Assembly: GCF_041080625.1 (NCBI RefSeq)
Contig: NZ_CP163518.1
Location: 8,921,501 to 8,985,500 of the forward strand
Origin: Streptomyces sp. CG1
GTDB lineage: Bacteria > Actinomycetota > Actinomycetes > Streptomycetales > Streptomycetaceae
Direction: 5' to 3'
Length of the DNA: 64,000 nt
Below are positions 63,043-64,000 of this stretch, piece by piece. The position numbers were made by a program, and so were the translations under genes. The notes beneath the pieces were generated by a model that searched no databases, was not told where the DNA came from, and saw only the letters and a program-made list of their open reading frames with translations. Position 1 is the stretch's first letter; each line of letters begins with the position of its first letter.

Positions 63043-64000
63043 ATGACGGCCACCCTCCTGTCCGCGCCTCTCGTACCGGACACTGCCCTTCTCAGGGACG
63101 TGCGCAACGGTTCCGTCGGCAGCATGCGCCCCCTCTACCGCAGACACTATTCGGCGGTCTACGCCTACGCGTCGACCTGCGCTCAGGCTCCCCTGGACGC
63201 CTTCGAACTGGCGTCTACAGCCTTCTCGGAGCTACTGCAGCGCCTCCTGGCCGGCCAGCCGGTGTCCGGTCGCGGCTACAACGGCTGTCTACGCCGTGAG
63301 CTTCACAGTGCGGTGCGTTCCGCGGCAGTGGCGCGCTACTCGCTCCGACCGGAGTCCCTGGCCCCCGGCTTCAAGGAGTGGGTCGCATCGGGCGCGTCAT
63401 GGCCCGTGGACGACGACGGCGACCTCGCCACGGCTTTCGCCCTGCTTCCGGAATCAGCACAGTGCCTGCTGTGGCACAGCACGATCGAGCAGGACGATGC
63501 CGCCTCCATCGCCCGGATCACCGGTCTACGGCGCAACCGACTGGCCTCACTGACCCGTGCGGCGAAGACGCGTCTGAAACAGGTTCGCGCCGAGCTCTAC
63601 CTGGAACGACGGGAGCAGCCGGAATGCCGTGACGCGCTGATGCCTCTGCTGGCGGAGCCCTCCACAGGACTCCATCCGGAACCGAACGAACACATGCTCC
63701 TGTGTGCCGGGTGCCAGAACGTGTTCCAGGACATCAAGAGACTCAACACCTACCTCGAACGGCAGCTGCCGGCACGTCTGCTCGGCTGGTGGCCCGGGCG
63801 CAAGTACTTGCGGACAAAGGAGATCACTCCCACACCCCTGGCGGATCCCGCCTTCGTGCTGCGAGCCGGTGACCAGGCCAAGACAGCCGGGAAGGGTGGC
63901 TGCGCCACTCGGCCCTCGTATCCCGTGGCCAGAGGCCGGAGCAAAGGCCGAAGCCTCACCGTGCCACGCAACCGAACCTCGGTTGCGCTGGGTGCGCTCG
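63043..64000 (+). CDS. Sigma-like protein with zinc-finger-like segment, cut by the window end
   Basis: ATG at 63043 follows GGGAG and the frame is open to the last base. Region 2-like YRRHYSAVYAYASTCAQAPL and region 4-like LPESAQCLLWHSTIEQDDAA SIARITGLRRNRLASLTRAA KTRLKQ resemble the gene at 59341. A HMLLCAGCQNVFQDI segment at about residues 212-226 has the H-X3-C-X2-C spacing of anti-sigma zinc fingers. The last codons (RTSVALGAL) may begin a membrane helix. A sigma-like domain fused to an anti-sigma-like finger is uncommon. The true 3' end is outside the window. Confidence 0.65.
   Translation, partial: MTATLLSAPLVPDTALLRDVRNGSVGSMRPLYRRHYSAVYAYASTCAQAPLDAFELASTAFSELLQRLLAGQPVSGRGYNGCLRRELHSAVRSAAVARYSLRPESLAPGFKEWVASGASWPVDDDGDLATAFALLPESAQCLLWHSTIEQDDAASIARITGLRRNRLASLTRAAKTRLKQVRAELYLERREQPECRDALMPLLAEPSTGLHPEPNEHMLLCAGCQNVFQDIKRLNTYLERQLPARLLGWWPGRKYLRTKEITPTPLADPAFVLRAGDQAKTAGKGGCATRPSYPVARGRSKGRSLTVPRNRTSVALGAL

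Noticed and set aside
1..64000. tRNA or rRNA genes
   Set aside because: I saw no cloverleaf with a GTTCGAATC-type arm in a fitting context and no rRNA-like sequence; the GTTCGAATAAT at 17905 lacks the rest of a tRNA.

Overview
The window is high-GC, GTG-rich DNA, and its gene families point to a Streptomyces or close relative: ATP-binding RsbW-like regulators, HxlR and IclR regulators, PASTA-type kinases, Ser/Pro/Thr-linked secreted proteases and IS110, IS5 and ISAs1 elements. The many insertion-sequence scraps and frameshifted or truncated genes suggest an accessory region such as a chromosome arm. I saw no rRNA, tRNA or CRISPR array. All assignments come from reading the sequence; no database search was possible.

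Layout. 0-6 kb: glycosyltransferase tail, broken phospholipase-D-like gene, transposase remnants, an intact S53 protease and an intact IS110 element. 6-9 kb: divergent Rieske oxygenase and Baeyer-Villiger-type monooxygenase. 9-13 kb: large trypsin-like protease with five C-terminal repeats, a small anchored protein, then CorA and RspA-like pseudogenes. 13.4-17 kb: NAD(P) transhydrogenase pntA-pntB with a small unknown gene in front and a strong terminator behind. 17-20 kb: serine-recombinase and amidase fragments and a membrane protein.

20-23.2 kb holds a translationally coupled histidine kinase / response regulator / membrane protein operon. Opposite it lie two tiny tandem genes for cationic amphipathic peptides (17 residues each) and another membrane protein. 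An 18/20-identical sequence lies about 100 bp upstream of both rightward units, which suggests common control. 23.2-28.6 kb alternates decayed genes (MerR, cupin regulator, SDR) with an intact HxlR-controlled cluster (oxidoreductase, NIPSNAP, HbpS/GlcG-like) and a MarR gene.

30-31.6 kb is a possible IS5-type element whose best inverted repeats enclose an orotate phosphoribosyltransferase gene; it truncates a cupin-like gene. 32-36.5 kb: NmrA-like protein, YncE-like propeller, LysR and Crp/Fnr regulators. 37.3 kb: a PASTA-like Ser/Thr kinase, 420 bp of whose 3' part is duplicated at 48.9 kb. 39.7-42.8 kb is a tightly packed three-gene operon: an EACC1-like small protein, a caspase-like protease and a helical-repeat protein. 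It is a strong candidate for a conflict or regulated-proteolysis system. 42.8-50 kb: APC transporter, IS remnants, LysE exporter between two IS1380 starts, and a VTC/DUF4956 pair.

50-59 kb: beta-helix membrane protein, anti-sigma-like ATPase, SorC-type regulator, GH3 fragment, and a double-length IclR regulator divergent from an aquaporin and an aldehyde dehydrogenase. 59-64 kb: an MMPL transporter flanked by two related sigma-factor-like genes; the second carries a zinc-finger-like segment and runs off the window.
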